NCBI RefSeq assembly: GCF_043290135.1
Contig: NC_134709.1
Location: 108,671,145-108,735,144, forward strand
Direction of reading: 5' to 3'
DNA from: Rhipicephalus microplus
Lineage: Eukaryota; Arthropoda; Arachnida; Ixodida; Ixodidae
Length of the DNA stretch: 64,000 nt
Of this stretch, positions 23,774-38,809 are shown piece by piece. Made by a program: the position numbers and the translations under genes. The first letter of the stretch is position 1; each line of letters begins with the position of its first letter. The notes below the pieces were generated by a model. The model did not search any database, was not told the DNA's origin, and saw only the letters and a list, made by a program, of their open reading frames with translations.

Positions 23774-24564
23774 CTGCAAAATATGTAGAGACATACCTCA
23801 CATGCAAAATTCAGTCATGCAACCGGTTAAGAAGTGATTCACTGCGAAAAATACAAGATAGGTTGTATTTTTAAAAAAACAGTCCCTTTTTTTTTTGCAC
23901 TTCTTATATTTCGCACACTTTTACTTGTTTAGTATGTACCCAAAAGTCCACCACAGAGCACAGTTGAACCCCTTCCTAATAGACATGCACCGAGGAGAGA
24001 AATTTTGTCTTTTTTATGAAGTGTCTTTTATAAGCAGGGTACAGCATTTGCATTTTTTTATCAACCAATATCTCAAAGTAGGCTTACTGGTGTCTTTTAA
24101 ACTGATTTTTTTTTACATCCGTGTCTCTCAGAAGGGATTCGACTGCCATTTCAAGCACTCTATAGATAACTATACACAAGATTGAAGCTCACTCATGCTT
24201 GGAACCAGCAAAATTCTGTCTAAGCTAAAAGTCCAGCTACTCACAAGAGCAACTAAAGCTTGTGAACACGCATCACGCCTGCTTCTGTCTAAAACAAAAA
24301 CACAAAAACAACACAAATTTGCACACCCTGGACTTACAACCAAGGCAGGAGTGGCACAAAATATACACTCATAAGTAACACTGAACAGTCACACCCAGGA
24401 CTAGACTTGTAAGAACAAGTCGCACCGACATTGCCAGGGAGGACGTGGCTCTTAAAAAAAACTATTTTACATTACTTGGGTGAAGTGAATGACAATTACT
24501 AAACATATTCAGTTTCTTTTGCAGATTGCAATAAATAGATTTTTATTATTATTATTTGTTATTA

Positions 24565-24748
24565 TGCACCCCGAAACCACGTTATGATTATGAAAGACAC
24601 AGCAGTGGAGGGTTCCAGAAATTTCGACTATATGGCATTCCTTAAAATGCACCGACATCGCACAGTACACAATCCGCTAGCATTCTGCCCCCCCTCGAAA
24701 TGCAACTACCGTGGCCAGGATCAAACCTGTGACCTTCGCTAAGAGGAT
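24565..24748 (-). repeat. old Ruka-like SINE copy
   Basis: On the minus strand it retains the B-box-like TCACAGGTTTGATCCTGG end and the tail segment TCGAAATTTCTGGAACCCTC, and then CTTTCATAATCATAACGTGG. These match the better preserved copies at 42730 and 58444 with many substitutions. It is therefore an old insertion. Confidence 0.6.
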
Positions 24749-25686
24749 TTTTAGTAGCTTTATTAGAACTAAACATTTAGAATTTTTAAACATGATTTTA
24801 GTAGAGCCATGCCAATAGTAAAATTTTGGGTGCAGAGTGAGTTTGAATGTTCAAGTGTGAGTGCGAATCTAATCCAACATTTTTCAAGTGTATCTCAAAT
24901 ATTTCTAAATATCTTTTTTTAGAAGCGAAATAGCAGAAAAAAAAGTGACAGAGAATTCCTAGGCATATGCTTGTGAGATAGCAACATGAGGCCGTATTGT
25001 AATTATGTAAATGATTTGGTGACACCAAAGTGTTGCTGACCACACTTTGCGCGTGAAAGGCAACGATGCTATTTCATCAGCCTCTCCTCCTCTTTCAATT
25101 TCTGTGGAAACCCAGTTGATGTAGCGCACAAGGTCATGCTCCCTTCTAATTGGCAGTTCCAAATCTGCTGCGCAGATGCCTGTGTAAGAACATTTGAAAT
25201 TTTCTATGCTAAAAATTTTCCGTGTACAATTTCTCAAGCTTCCTGCCCCCAAGTTCAGGTCCAAAACGGCATTACTTGAGCCCCCACTTCAGCGACATCT
25301 ATCATCTCCAAGTTGGAACTAGCATTTTCTTCAATCAATTACATTATTGATAGGCTTGTGCGAATAGTGAATTTTACGTTTGAAGTGAATAGTACATATT
25401 ACATACAAAAAAATGGCCATATTTATCATGACCTCACTAACCTGCACAATATTTTTTTACATTGAAATAAGGCCTCCATGCAAATGCCTTTTTTTTTTTT
25501 TCATTCAAAAAAAGTTGAAACAACTTTGAGTAGTAGTAGGATTTGACTTTCGGTAGGATGTAAGTGAAAGCCAGTAGAATACGTAACATTTTAAAATTTA
25601 TTATACTTTGAGCATATAAGCCATCATAACAAGCTTTCAAGCTTAATAAAACGATGAATTGATTTGAGGGTGCTATGTTCATTTAA

Positions 25687-26238
25687 AGGGTCCCTGCCAC
25701 ACTTTTTCAAGTAGGAATGCATTCACTAAAGAAGCCTGTTGCCTCAGGAATTCACCGCCACTAAATTTTTAGAATCCATCCAGTACAAGCTGAGTAGCAA
25801 AGATTTGTCACACACTGCAATTGCATTCTCTTCTCGTCATGACGAAGGTGTTGGAAGCCAAGCAGGGAGGTATGGCACGGCGAAAAAAAATACTTCACAT
25901 GCACGTCGTGACCTTGAGCACCTTTTTTCTTCGAATACGCAACTTTCCAGTGTGATTGCGCACGCACACATGGACACGTCGCGGTCTCCTGAACATGACG
26001 GCCGAGCGCGCCATCTTCAAATCAGCCAATGGCTGATGCAATGGCTGTGACGAGTGATTTTTGAGCTTGTGGTGTCATTTGCCGGGAGAAGAGAGCCATT
26101 GTCAGTTGGCTTTGATAATTTACTGTGAATTCTAGGCCACGTGCGGCGCTATAATATTTGGCTCGCATGTTGTCGGGAGCCTCTACAACAAATCGGCAGC
26201 GTTTTCTGACCATGCTCAAAAATTGTTGCAGGGCCCCT
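25687..26238. mobile_element. TTAA-flanked MITE (piggyBac-like type), family A
   Basis: It is flanked by TTAA (25683-25686 and 26239-26242). Terminal inverted repeats are AGGGTCCCTGCCACACTTTT and AGGGGCCCTGCAACAATTTT. Length is 552 bp with no transposase-like frame. TTAA target duplication is the rule for piggyBac-type elements; the family assignment is inferred from that alone. Related end sequences occur near 54450-54475 (AAAATGCTGCAGGACCCGTT). Confidence 0.65.
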
Positions 26239-27730
26239 TTAAATTTTAAGAAGGGCTTTGCGGCAAAGCATATTTCCCCTGGATGGGTGCTTTCACGGCT
26301 TGCATTCCGACACTGCAGTTTTAAACTATTTTAAAACTATATTAAACCATTTTAAATGTCGTTACATGCAGCCTAATATACACCTATTTATTTATTGCGA
26401 ATGCTTCGAAATTTTCCATAAATTCAATTTGAATCAGAGTGAATTCGAATACTCCGTTATTTTCTCGAATATCCGAAGCATTCGAATATTCCCACAAGCT
26501 TAATTATTGACCATAGAACCTGAAAGGAAGCTTTACTGTAATACAAGAAATGGGGAGAAGCATTTTGAAAATCTGAAGGAGCCATTGCCAATCGGGTGCC
26601 AACTGTATTTGTCTTCTCGAAGTTTGGTTACTTCAAATAGTGCGATTCCAGTGCAAACTGAATCAAATAGCAAACTCCATTAGAGATATATTTGAAGTTT
26701 CGAATATTCACACCACACACCCTTACTTTTAAGCATATTTCTTATGGAGCTTTTCGGCAACTTCATTTTGTCCAACACAAGAACGAAGTATGTGGAAAGA
26801 TTGCCAAAGAGTTTGTCTACCTGGTGATGATATGTATTTCCTCATAATAATGTTCACCAAATTATAATTCTTCGTAGTCATTACTAGTAGAAAGCAAAAC
26901 TTTTTTCCTTATGTTCACAACTGTTTATATTGCATTGAAAGTTTCTTGAAAACAATCAAATCTGCCTCAGCAAGACCAACTACCTGGCGATATTTCCACA
27001 TACTTTGTTTTGTGTCGAAAGAAATGAGGTTGCCAAAGAGCTCCAGAATATTCTAAATACAGATTTTAGAAATCAAATATCTCCTATTTAAACTCAAATG
27101 ACATAAATTCACATTGATCCCGATGGACTACCAGTCACACAGCAACAACAAGTCGGTGTGCTTGACTAGAAGCTTTCCAAAGTGCTTGTCAAGCTCTTTG
27201 AAAGTACAATGTGAGGCATGCCAGGGGAGCGACTTAAAGCTCTCAACAGTTAATAACAGTAGTTGAAAACGTATATGCTCATAGGCAACTTTGTAACTGT
27301 GATATATAACTCTCACATAACTTTGTAGGAACCTTCATCCATTTAGCCCACATTTTTTTATTTACAGTGTTGATGTTGTGCAATATTGCTCTGTTTGATA
27401 TAATTCCTGCAACAGTGATGGTTTTCCCCGTCTTTTTTTTTTTTTTTCTCTTTCGCTGTCACCGACGTATCAGTATGTCTTCAGGTTTCCTCCTCGAGAC
27501 GTCACTGACGTACCTGTACGTTCTTCATTGTGGGCTCAAAAATTCGTGCAGAAGCGCAAAGCTGTCGTGATTTGGAGTTGTTAAACTGGTTGTGCCATCT
27601 GCAGAATACTCCAGGAACCACACATTTTCACCCTTTTCTGTGTCGGTACATATATTAAAGAGTAAGGGGCGACTGCACCCATGCTTCATAGCTGTGGGAC
27701 ATGGTCTCGTCGCGCGCGCTACTCTCTTAA

Positions 27731-28588
27731 GGGGGCAGACTGGTCTTAGACATTTTTTGTTTTTTTCTTCATTGATCTTGATAAACTGCACAGGATTATG
27801 CCATTTTTCCTGCTGATTTCAAATATTTAATTAGTATTCCTGTAACTCATCTTAATCCTGAGATAACTTAAGCTCACCCTCTATTGTTTAAGGCCACCAT
27901 AGATAAAAAGTGCTTTATGAAAAGTGATATTTAAGATATTCTAACATAGACTAATGACTATAGAGTGAAAGTATGCAAGAGCTTTTTTTGTTTGTTTTTA
28001 GGCTTTCTTTGTTATTTTGCAGCAAAATGAACTATCCATTTTCAAAAGCAGTTGGAATTGTATTACAACTTTGATGAGTAATTATTTAAAAGGCTTGGGC
28101 TCTAAATTCTGCTCCCATACTTGCATTCTACACACATACAGGTTTCCATTGCAAAAATAATTATTGTTGTCCCTGCTCTAGCTGCAGTGATATTGAGGCC
28201 TCTAAATTGAACTGTCGTAAGTTTACTTTTTTGAAAAAAATTGAAAAACTGAAAACACACCGCTTCTTAAAAAAGCAACAATCATGGTGCGCATGTTTTG
28301 CAATCCTCATAAAGGTGCTTATGGTGCCCATAAATTCGTAGCAGAGCTTCTAACACAGGTGCCGGCCAATTATAAGGAAGCCTCGAAGTCGGTTCCCCAT
28401 TTTTTTGTAGGTTCTGCATGTTAACAGCACCAAGAATCTAGACAGAATGACATGACAAAAAAATTACAGCAGAAAATAATACTCGAAAATTACCGCAGAA
28501 AACAAAAATACTCGCAGAAACCAAACACGTCAATTTTAAAAAATTAATTTTTTTGTCACTTTTTGGTCCCAAAGACACGTCTGCCCCC
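27731..28588. mobile_element. TTAA-flanked MITE, family B
   Basis: TTAA at 27727-27730 and 28589-28592. Terminal inverted repeats are GGGGGCAGACTGGTCTTAGA and GGGGGCAGACGTGTCTTTGG. Length is 858 bp, AT-rich, without a long open frame. The ends differ from the AGGG-type family A and C ends, so it is a separate family with the same target preference. Confidence 0.65.
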
Positions 28589-28639
28589 TTAAGCTGAGTG
28601 ATCATGTGCTGCATGTGAACTTAGGTACAAGGGTTTCAA

Positions 28640-29660
28640 GGGTTGTTCTGCCATATCTTTTCAAGGTTGTTCCTTCATTTATTTTTTTTTTTCAGCTCTA
28701 TTGGCGTGTCTGGTACGGCACATCAAGATCATGGCCTTCGTTTCTTCTACATACCAACACCTAACTCGATCATTGCTTTCACTCAATGGCCACGGCCTCA
28801 CTTGATGCTATTAGCAGTAAATGAAGTTGTCACGTCCCCTTGTTCATCCCTATCTGTCATCCTAACTTCACAATGTGTCATTTCTTTGTACTTCAAGCTT
28901 CCCTAATATTCCTGAAACCTAATCAACATTGGGGTACGACATCACGGTCAAAAACAGCTGATAGTGAAAGGATTATTGATGTCCATTTCACGCTCATGTA
29001 ACCATACCTACACCATAACAATAGCCTTCTTGGAAATCCAAATAAATAGATAAGTAAATGAATAAATAATGATTGGATGTGACCCTGATCCTATGCTTGG
29101 GTGCCCTGGTGCATCCCTATGCTTGACTTTGTGTTTTGTCATGTTGCCAAAGTGCATCTCAGAGGCCATGCAGAAAGATGCATGTACATACTTGAGATTT
29201 GCTCAGCCAGGTGTCGTCACAATGATCCGAGCTGTTCACAAAAAAACTATCTGCTCTTTCAATGAACTTAATAAATTTTCACTTATCCTTCTCACAAATA
29301 ACTGGCCCTTTTCTCAAGTAAACGTATTTGCCGATATCGTGTGTATCCACTATAAATTTTAATTCAAACCAGAACCTTCGATTTCATAATTGTTTCATTT
29401 GTTAACGGACCTTTTCTGAATATCTGGAAAACAAGAGGCATGGGCTGCGGTAGAAGTGCTTGGAAGAGAAACAAGAGCGTCGCTCAAAGCGCAGGACAGT
29501 AATATATAAAATAAACATGTAAAATAAACAAAGAAACGGTGTGTATGACATCACACCCGCATCTTCCTAGTAATGATGCTTCTAGTAACAAACTGCTGTT
29601 TTCTGTGCTTCTCCCATTGATATAACATTCACGCGTGAGCAGAACAAGCAAGAGGCACTC
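28640..29660. other. Dab intron, nothing firmly recognised
   Basis: Pyrimidine-rich sequence near 28640-28910 and an (AAATGAAT)-like A/T-rich tail at 29037-29070 could be the end of an old retroelement. No coding motif is seen. Confidence 0.35.
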
Positions 29661-29723
29661 ATTCCAACCCTTACGTCACTTAGCAATGATTGGAAGAGAT
29701 GAGGACGAGCACGAGATGCCCAC

Positions 29724-29869
29724 CTTGAGTCGTGTCATGGCATCTTGGCACATGCGGTCGCCCCGTGCCTCTGGCACCGGCTGGCTCCCGATGAGCTTGG
29801 CTCGAAACAGGAGCCCCTCCCCTTCGAACCGAAAGGGGTCGCCACCTTTGCCAGAGCTGCTGCTGCTAC
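29724..29869 (-). CDS. Dab: Dab exon, start of PTB domain
   Basis: The minus-strand acceptor is tgttttgtgttgcag and the donor is CTCAAG then gtgggc. At 146 bp plus one base from the previous exon it makes 49 codons. It opens with a Ser-rich linker ([12 protein letters not shown]), followed by [16 protein letters not shown] and then [18 protein letters not shown]. This matches the first strands and first helix of the Dab-type PTB domain. In known Dab proteins this part reads like F.GDGV.FKAKLIG...V..ARGD.MCQ.A...LK. The residues that define the domain (AKLIG, EARGD, MCQDAM) are intact. The exon ends in phase 0 at Lys. Confidence 0.93.
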
Positions 29870-33304
<3,435 letters not shown>

Positions 33305-33308
33305 TTAA

Positions 33309-34193
33309 AGGGCCTCTAAACCACCCAGAAGTCAAAATTCAGTTGTGGTGGGGAAATTGTGCGCAAGTGTACAACGAACACAGAGCCGTGAAAATTCTTC
33401 AAAATGGTGCCGTAATAGTGGAGTTAGACGAGTTTGGTTATCAAAGCACGGATATTGCTGTATCCGCTTTTTCTTCACTACCCCTCTCTGGTATCCTCTT
33501 TGAAAGCCACCTTGCACTCTTGCCTAGCGTCCGTCTGGCTGTTTCTCGGCCCATCAAGCGCTTTTTTTTTTTTTTGCCTCCTTAGCTTATCCCCCCAGGC
33601 TTATCGCCCCATACACTTTTTACTTCATCTTTTTTTACACTCCTTTCATATCTTTTTCTCTTACCTTTTTTTTTTTTTCGTTCACCCTCACTGTCCTTTC
33701 AGTCCCTGTTCCCCCACGATCGTATCAATTGAGGTGTCCTCCCATGAAAGACAGTTATCCTGCACTCTACACCCCATTTTCTTACATTTATGTCTTTTCC
33801 TGAAAAATCACTACCCTTCCCCTTGAACTGTCACATGGCATGCTCTCTTAGGCATGCACATGCAGTCTGTGCGTGCCTAAGAGAACGTGTGCTGCAGGAA
33901 GCTGGTGCACGCGGGCAAAACGACAAACAACAAGGAGTATAGAATAACTGGTTGCGCGACCAATCGCAGCATGAATGAAATGCGCAAGGCATCCGAATGC
34001 ACTGCACTGCGCGTCACACAGAGATCAGAAAGGCCTGAAAAAGAGGGGGGATTGATTCTTCGAATTTGTGGCACACTGGCGGCTCGTAGAGCTGTTACGT
34101 GTGACATCTTTGATCATGACGGCATTCTGCATACGATGGGAATGTTCACTTGAAAAATGTTTTAAAAAATTTCAGAGGTGGTTTAGGGGCCCT
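33309..34193. mobile_element. TTAA-flanked MITE, family C, with nested retroelement fragment
   Basis: TTAA at 33305-33308 and 34194-34197. Inverted ends are AGGGCCTCTAAACCACCCAG and AGGGGCCCTAAACCACCTCT. The centre holds a long pyrimidine-rich block (about 33550-33830) that shares GAGGTGTCCTC....GA.AGACAGTTA with 61633-61664. It looks like a retroelement 3' end inserted in the MITE. No transposase is present. Confidence 0.65.
33550..33830 (+). mobile_element. probable retroelement 3' UTR fragment
   Basis: Poly-T-interrupted pyrimidine tract, then ttgaggtgtcctcccatgaa and agacagttat. The same order of pyrimidine tract and motif occurs at 61490-61700. This supports a shared repeat family, probably a LINE 3' UTR. 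The element itself is not identified. Confidence 0.45.
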
Positions 34194-34269
34194 TTAATGT
34201 TGAGAGGCACTCCTCTAAATGGTACCGATCAATCAATCAGCGACAATGCAGGCAACGCTGATGGCTGAC

Positions 34270-34389
34270 CTTTCTCCTTCCTGGGGTTGCCACGGCGGAT
34301 GGCCCGTCGGCCCCCGTCGATCTTTGCGGACGCATGGTTGTTCATGGCATCCTCCTGGGGGCTGTCCTCCTCCTCCTCCTCTTCTTCTT
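34270..34389 (-). CDS. Dab: Dab exon, N-terminal acidic and basic segment before the PTB domain
   Basis: Read on the minus strand, the acceptor ends in ...GGTCTCATAG at 34390-34391 and the exon runs to the donor at 34268-34269 (GAGAAAG then gtcagc). It begins with two bases of a split codon and ends with one base. It encodes a run of seven Glu, DSPQEDA, then MNNHASAKIDGGRRAIRR and GNPRKEK. The Met in this exon could be the start codon, in which case the Glu run is 5' UTR; otherwise coding continues upstream into an exon I cannot place. The end phase fits the next exon exactly, restoring a Gly codon (G+GT). I assign it to Dab because of this phase match and its position just upstream of the PTB start. 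The peptide alone is not diagnostic. Confidence 0.7.
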
Positions 34390-36200
34390 CTATGAGACCA
34401 AAAAAGAGGACAACTCACACTTTTACGCCTGTCGAGAACAATGCAGGAGTGACATTTTTTCAGCCACACAGGCTTACAGTAAACAAACACACCGAGCACA
34501 CAGCGTTCCTCGCACGTATTAGGGCAAAAGCATCAGGTGCCTTATAGCGTGCAAAAAAGTGATCGTCTTTATCAGCATAAGTGATGCACAACATCATTAT
34601 GTGATGATGTCACCTTATTACATTATGTCACAGGTCACCCCAGTTTGCAATCACACAATGACGTCCTTAGATGACATCCCTGCTTGATGAAAAGTGGATC
34701 AATCTTCAAGACACACACATTGGATGTGCAAAGCTTCTGGATGGGGGAATTGCTATGCCCCTAACTTAAAAGAAAAAAAGATGGCTTTCGTGTTTCAGTC
34801 ATCTTAGGCACATGCATAAAACTGTGTAACTTTTTTTTTTTTTCTGGGACTTGAGTAGAAGGCAGGGCAATACATCAAGCAAGACTGCCAGTGTGTTTGA
34901 TGGGCAAAGCGAGAATGCTAAACCATTATTAATTCTGAAAAAAAAAAAATTAATGACACACTGATGCTTCAGTAGCTGTACATGTCGTTCCTTCCCATTT
35001 GGCCAGTTATTGTTCCATTCCTTCAGCTACCAGTTCGTCCCTTGAAGATGCAGTTTCACCATATTACGCCAGTAAAACCTATAAAATGAGCCGAGATTTT
35101 TTTTTTTTCGTTCTTCACCCAGTTCAGTGAAGTCTGAAGAATGCACAGCCCATTCGACAAATATGCAGAGATATTTCATGCATGGAAACATCAACTATTT
35201 GAAGTCAGGCTACTGATCCATCTAGCAATTCGCAACTCAGAAATAGGTGATTAAGAACACTGCCGCAAAAACGAAGACCCACACATACAGTAGCAAAATC
35301 TAACTCACAGCCACCTACTTCTATATTTAATTTGCTAAAACCTGGAATGTGCATTGTCTAAGCTTTGTAACTTTCTATTCAAGTGACTAGGCTACTTTCC
35401 ACAAATTATACCATAGCTTGCTCGTGTGCTGGAGTATGTTCAATCTGACTAGTGGTTACAAAGAACGATGTGACCTTGCCCAAGAATGTACAGTCATACC
35501 TTTTGACTTAAAGAACTTCTGATCATTAGAGCAATTATAAAGTTCTGGAACGATATCCCAAGATTTCAATTCCACCCAGCACACAATGGACATGCCTCAT
35601 TTAAAAATATTCGTCGCAAGAATTGCCAATAATAACCATTATGTGCTGTAACACTGGAATGAGAACACCCTCGAGTACCAATTTGCTTCCAGTAGTCCCT
35701 GATCACATAATCGGCTATAGATTTCCACATTTCTGAGTGTTTCACTTTGTCGAAGTTTTCAGAACAGACAAAGAATACTAGTAGTGGAGGAAAAAAACGA
35801 AAGAAATATTTTGGTGAGTGCAGGAGATGAAACAGCCTAGACCAAGTTTATTCATACACATAAGAGCAATATTTCTGTCAATCTCCAAGATCTGATCATA
35901 ATTTTTGTTTTTCACTATTGCTTGCAACAAGATTATTTGCTTAGGACTTTTTCAGCGAAAATATAAATAAATAGGAACTTGGATAATTTGGCTGCCTCAC
36001 TAATCTTACTGGAATTAGGACCACACACCGCACCTTCTTTCTTCGCACAAAAATTACTGCATTGTTCGGTTACGGTATAACAACATAAACAAGTTTTACT
36101 TTCTTAAGCACACCGGGGAAGACAAAGAACAGGAAGCACAGGAGGTGGTCAAAGAGTGTGACCTAATTGAGATGTCCCCATTTTTTCTTTTCATTAAAAA
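34390..36200. other. Dab upstream intron or 5' flank, nothing recognised
   Basis: AT-rich sequence with poly-T (34832, 35099) and poly-A (34939) runs. No motif is recognised. A further 5' exon could be hidden here. Confidence 0.35.
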
Positions 36201-37090
36201 CAATGCGAAGACGATATCCCGCAGCGTGACACGATCGGGTTGAAAAGACGCCGAGTCACCGCAGCACAGCCAGGCACAACGGCGAACTGCCGATTACACG
36301 AGCAGCGCGCTTCATCATTAAGCACCGCAGTACAGGTTGCAACAATTACCGAACGGTGCGAGGCAAATTTAATAGCCGAAGGCGATCACACTAACAGCTT
36401 CCTTTAACCACGACGGTGAAGCAGCTTGTCCGGTCATACCCGTGCTTAATTAAATTATGTTTTTAAAGAGATGTATACACGCAAGCAGAGCGGTCGAACA
36501 CATCTTTGCACCGCGCTCCGGTGCCACTACGGAGAACAGCTGACTTCAGAAATGCATCGGCGCACCCACCAGTAGCTGCCCCCACCCAGGGGGTCCGTGC
36601 AGATCACGCCATACAGGGAACAAATAGGAAGCAAAACCACCGCGTCGAACATAAACAAGGGCATCCGCGGCAGCGCAACAACGCTCAGCTGCTAGCGGCA
36701 CTCGCCGTGACCTCGGTGACAAGACGGGAGACGATCGGGTTTGCACAGGGTCAAGCAGTGACCCTCAAAAGAAAAGCTCACATGACGTTCGGGGGTCAGC
36801 CCGCCGTCGTAGCTCCCAGCAGCAGGGCGTGCGGCATCCCATGCGTGCTTCTTCGCCGCACAGGCGTCTTCCACCGCGGCGTGTCTTGCGGAAACGCGAC
36901 GCACCCGATGCCGTGGAGCGACGGCTGTCCCTACTCGATGCGACAGGGGTTTTTACCGCGACTTCACACACACACGCACAGCCTAACGCACTGCGAAGAC
37001 TGAAAACGGGCTTAGTAGGGCGCCAAACCGAAAACACGCCCAGTCGCTGCTGCAGCCGACCGCGGCCAGTCTCAAGCGAAAACCGCTAGG
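36200..37090 (-). promoter_or_regulatory. CpG- and GC-rich block, candidate promoter or first exon of Dab
   Basis: This is the only long GC-rich, CpG-dense non-repeat block upstream of the first recognised Dab exon, standing out from AT-rich flanks. The densest part is about 36490-37080. It has no ORF with recognisable similarity on either strand. One possible minus-strand donor is at 36777-36782 (GTCAT then gtgagc). Assignment as the Dab promoter or 5' UTR exon is inference from position and composition. Confidence 0.35.
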
Positions 37091-37761
37091 GCAATACTGT
37101 CGCTAGAGATACGTAATTTATGCTGATTTGAGGCACCCGGATACAACAGTTCGAAAGCAACAATGAAAGAAATATATATTTGTTTGGTTTCAACAATTAG
37201 TAAAATAGCGTCTGAGTTTCCGTGGACGCACCCTGGCTGCACTCATTGTTGCAATGAAGAAAAAAAGAAACAGATACAATGCATGGACATTTCAAACTTT
37301 TTCATCTCGCTTGCTGCTATTACAGCCCTATCTATCAAATGCGAGGCAAATGTCTTAGATCCCAAGACGGAAAAAAAAAAGGAAATTCCTCTGAATCCAC
37401 TTAATCGCTTCACGCATTTGTTTTATTTCTCATGCCCCTGTTTAATTTCTTTTTTGTGTGTGTGGGTGGGAGGCTCACGAGCTAAAAATTGGGGGACCCT
37501 TAAACTTCGTTTTTAAAAGTTGAACGCGATAGCGATATTCTGTTCCTAGTGCACACTTTAAACACAAAGCGTATAAATCTTTTCTAAGTTGCTATGCACC
37601 CATGAAGTGGCCATAAGGGTGCAGTCACGCGTGTGCTTTTTGTAGTGGGTGACTGGCTTAAACTATGCAGTCATGATAATTTCATGTGCTGACACCCGAT
37701 GCCAATGTACGCTTGTATGACGCATCATTACGGCAGTATTTTGTATTGTGATGTAAAACAT

Positions 37762-37803
37762 CACACGAAGCGTGTGTTTGTACACACGAAGCGTGTGTTT
37801 GTA
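37762..37803 (+). repeat. perfect 21-bp tandem duplication with internal dyad
   Basis: The unit cacacgaagcgtgtgtttgt+a occurs twice without a mismatch (37762-37782, 37783-37803). Each unit contains the dyad ACACG-AAG-CGTGT. Confidence 0.9.
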
Positions 37804-37839
37804 ATGTATGAACGTTACTCTCACTGATTTCCAAGCAGA

Positions 37840-38098
37840 GGAAGTTATTTTCACTATATTCACAAGCAGTGAAAAAAAGAGGCGAGGTTGAACTGCGTGG
37901 TTCAAAACCCGCTTGTCTCGCAAACGACCCGGGTTCGAGTCCCACTTAGACCCAATATTTTCTCATTCTTATTTTATTTGTATCTTTCTCTATTTTTCAA
38001 TCACGCAAACATGAAGATTTTTTGCTCACAAATAACGATATCGACGCCAGAATGTCTGCGAAACGAGTTTTTTAACACTATCGCGTTAAAACAAACCA
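37840..38098 (+). repeat. tRNA-derived SINE-like repeat, family 2 (copy 1)
   Basis: It shares an ordered set of blocks with 56390-56670: AGTTATTTTCAC, then a tRNA-like part with CGCAAACGACCCGGGTTCGA. Next come an AT-rich spacer and the tail GACGCCAGAATGTCTGCGAA, ACGAG and TCGCGTTAAA. The B-box-like GGGTTCGAGTCCC is well kept. The A-box part is weaker. Confidence 0.6.
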
Positions 38099-38110
38099 AT
38101 GCCCCCACAT

Positions 38111-38702
38111 CCCCGAAGGGGATCGTGAGGAATTGCAAATGCATTTTGCGCTGAGAGAGGGCACCATTGCCGTCAGACATTCGCCTTCACCGACTTCTGA
38201 TATCGCCTTGCGAGGGGCCCAGCCAGCGAACGGTAGAGAGTGAGAAACGAGCGCACGGGAGAATGGGGCGCCAGCGTTCTCGGCTCTCTCTTGGCGTTTC
38301 ACAGCGGCGTATTGAGCACACATTCCCGGATGTTCTTGAGATGCGCCCAGCCAGCTAACGGTAGAGAGTGAGGCGCGAGAGGACGGGAGAGTGGGGCACA
38401 AGGAGGAGAGAGAGGAAATGACAAGTGAAGGAGCGACAAAGCACTGCGCCTACCCTCTCCTACACTCCCTCGCAACACATGCTCCGCTTGCTAGGGGCGA
38501 GGATAAGCGCGCGCCCGCAGCTGAGCTATGGGAGAGGGAGAGTACAGAGATCACACTTGCCGGCGCACGGCCGCCGCCGCTAGCACTGCACCGTTATCCC
38601 GACCGGGCTGCAAAAATGAGCTGCCGTTCTCTTCTTCTAACCACTACCACCCACAACGCTGGATGCCTGACATAACCCGACTAAGAAATGCATTCGCATT
38701 TT
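38111..38702 (+). repeat. module R, copy 1, of a composite repeat
   Basis: GC-rich block of about 590 bp with a direct copy at 40570-41083. Both start CCCCGAAGGGRATCGTGAGG, carry a short palindrome near the start (38137-38146) and near the end (AAATGCATTCGCATTT at 38686-38701, followed by TAAAA). They share internal blocks such as GGGCGCCAGCGTT.TCGGCT and GGCGTTTCACAGCGGCGT. No protein is encoded. Confidence 0.8.
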
Positions 38703-38809
38703 AAAAAATGGCAGATCGCACGTACAGTGGGAATCGATGATATGCGGAGCACGAATGAGGAAGGTTTATATGTCAGTTTAATATCAGAACAACGTTACGA
38801 GGCCGAGGT

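Noticed and set aside
36506..37003. 165-codon plus-strand frame in the CpG-rich block
   Set aside because: Several overlapping frames are open on both strands, as expected from GC-rich sequence with few stops; no domain is recognisable.
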